NCBI RefSeq assembly: GCF_020382885.2 | Contig: NC_058498.1 | Location: forward strand, 21,729,001-21,793,000 | Length of the DNA: 64,000 nucleotides | Direction: 5' to 3' | Source of the DNA: Scatophagus argus | Lineage: Eukaryota; Chordata; Actinopteri; Scatophagidae | Shown here: piece after piece, positions 62,439-64,000 of the stretch | Layout: each line of letters opens with the position of its first letter | Numbering within the stretch: position 1 is the first letter of the stretch | Program-made: the position numbers and the translations under genes | Notes under the pieces: generated by a model | Told to the model about the DNA's origin: nothing | Database searches by the model: none | The model's input: the letters and a program-made list of their open reading frames with translations, nothing else

Positions 62439-64000
62439 TCACTTCTCCCTGAGGAGGTACAACACGGTGGCCTTGAGATAGTGTCCAAAGGCACAGGCTG
62501 CAGACACCAGCCAGTGAGAGCGAAAGCTGGGATCAGTGCTCACCACACATTTTGTCATGTCCACCTGTAGTGGGAAAGAGGACACAGTCTCATTCATGCA
62601 TCCACAGAGCTCACCAAAAAAAAAAAGAAAAGAAAAACACTTTTTCAAAAACTATGCAAAAAGAAGTAGACAGTACAAATCCCACCTGATTTGTTAATAT
62701 TCTGAGAATCAGTCACAGTGTGCTTACAAATGTGTTATTTCATCACCGAAGCTCACCAATGCTTACTTCAAAAATCAACTTGTATGACAAAAAAACCATC
62801 ACAGACATTGAAATTCCACAACTGCTAAGCGTCTGTCCTGACACTACATCACAAACTGCACGCACTGACATCATCTCCCAGCGTAGAAACGTTACTGCTG
62901 GAGTTTACACTGCGGCTCATTTGCGCTTATGAGGTCAGTTATACAATGCAGTGGTCCTCATTTTGCCACACTCCACTTCTCTTCAAAACAAAACCGACTT
63001 GGGTGCCATGTCTCTGACAACATGGGCGTTCATTCGTTCACTTGTTAAGCTCTTTCCAGCAAAGCAGAGCAGAACATAGACAGAGGCACGTTGCCAGGCC
63101 TTGTTCCTTCTTGTCCCTGAGTTTCTCTTTATTGTTTAGGTAGGATTTTATCAGACAGGCCTTTCCCATCTCAGGTGGGGTGATCTCATTCCCAGGCTGT
63201 TGACTACCTGGGAGTGAGACAGAACAAGCAACTATCTTTTTCCACCTTGGACAGGTTTCCACAGAAGACACATCTGGTGTCTGTGGCAGTGGCTCTCGTT
63301 TGTGTCAAAAGCAAAACATTGCCAGTTAAATTTGGGTTAAATCAGCAGGCTGACTCTATCATACTATTCTCATGCAAATACAAGTTTCTGACTCATAAAT
63401 TAGAATTCATGTCAACTTCATAGTTGCATTTACATCTGGGAACTGATTTCTCCAGAAGCTTCAGTATTTGACATGGCACTTTGTAATATGGGAGTGCCAA
63501 AAAAACCAAACAAATATGGATGCCTCACATCAGCCAAAACCTGTCGTAATGTATGTAATGTATAATATTTCTGTGATATCCTACAGGGACATATGTGCTC
63601 TACATAGTATTCTACACTGATATTTACAGATGAAGTTTATGATGTTCAGTATTGTATTTGTATCTCATGATCTTTATTCACATTTATCTTCTACTGCATG
63701 ATAATCTTAATAGTTTTCTCCTAACCAAAGCAGTGTCTTAGTGAAATACTATGGAGACCAGCACGCATTTGTACATCATATTCAGATAATATCCACGCTG
63801 GAACTTGACATCAAGCATATGTGTAAGGGTTAAGTGATTTTACAGAGAGCTTGACATACTGCCACACCCAGCAACACCCACACAAACAAGATCAGCTCAA
63901 ATAAAGAAGTTTCCCTCACCCAGCCTCCTCTCCTTTTCAGCCATGTGGTCAGGCTTTTGCGGACGAACTCCCCCATGCAGTCAACAATGGTATGGACCAT
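62439..64000 (-). CDS. bok: BCL-2-related ovarian killer protein BOK, C-terminal exons (partial)
   Basis: Pro-apoptotic multidomain BCL-2 family member acting at ER and mitochondrial membranes. Two exons are seen: 64000-63920 (MVHTIVDCMGEFVRKSLTTW, then LKRRGGW, donor GTGAGG) and 62564-62439 (VDMTKCVVSTDPSFRSHWLV, then a hydrophobic tail SAACAFGHYLKATVLYLLREK and stop TGA). The exon pair joins in phase 0. The first covers the helix leading to BH2 and the second the end of BH2 and the tail anchor. Human BOK has the same arrangement (GGWTDVLKCVVSTDP). The BH3 and BH1 parts and the start lie beyond the right edge. The M at 64000 is internal, not a start. Which fish paralogue it is cannot be told. 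Confidence 0.88.

Overview
The window is vertebrate nuclear DNA, almost certainly from a ray-finned (teleost) fish. Short exons with GT/AG borders splice into vertebrate proteins. The introns are compact, and the repeats (a Tc1-type transposon, a tRNA-derived SINE, TTAA-flanked MITE-like elements, TTTATTGATCCC-type retroelement tails) are of kinds common in fish. The allantoinase gene looks intact and is read as functional, which fits a fish and not a mammal. I rebuilt exons by hand: borders were set by frame continuity, splice sites and remembered human protein order; no alignment was run.

Layout, left to right. (1) 1542-19503, minus: the 5' half of kif1a (24 coding exons seen, 851 residues), running off the left edge, with a probable non-coding first exon near 21334. 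(2) 21.8-26.9 kb: gene-poor spacer. (3) 26933-33008, minus: complete ttc39c (14 exons, 579 aa). (4) about 34.7-36.9 kb, minus: a decayed C2H2 zinc-finger gene of an expanded fish-type family, with a frameshift and an in-frame stop. (5) 37402-43518, plus: allantoinase (11 exons, 460 aa), carrying a dead Tc1 copy in intron 8. (6) 44587-48247, plus: agxt, alanine-glyoxylate aminotransferase (11 exons, 391 aa). (7) 49705-51528, plus: dtymk, thymidylate kinase (5 exons, 212 aa). (8) 52347-58853, minus: atg4b, an autophagy protease (13 exons, 394 aa). (9) 62439-64000, minus: the last two exons seen of bok, running off the right edge.

kif1a, agxt, dtymk, atg4b and bok correspond to the human 2q37.3 neighbourhood. 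dtymk and atg4b keep their tail-to-tail arrangement, while the order dtymk-atg4b-bok is reversed relative to human and ttc39c plus allantoinase lie between kif1a and agxt. Functionally the most suggestive pair is allantoinase followed by agxt in the same direction: ureide breakdown ends in glyoxylate, and AGT removes glyoxylate. No clearly novel multi-gene system was found. The more unusual signals are a (TG)13 tract replacing the polypyrimidine tract at a ttc39c acceptor, a frame-switching tandem acceptor in ttc39c, an 18-nt microexon at the kif1a K-loop, the decaying zinc-finger gene with an unidentified upstream ORF, and small promoter motif clusters.
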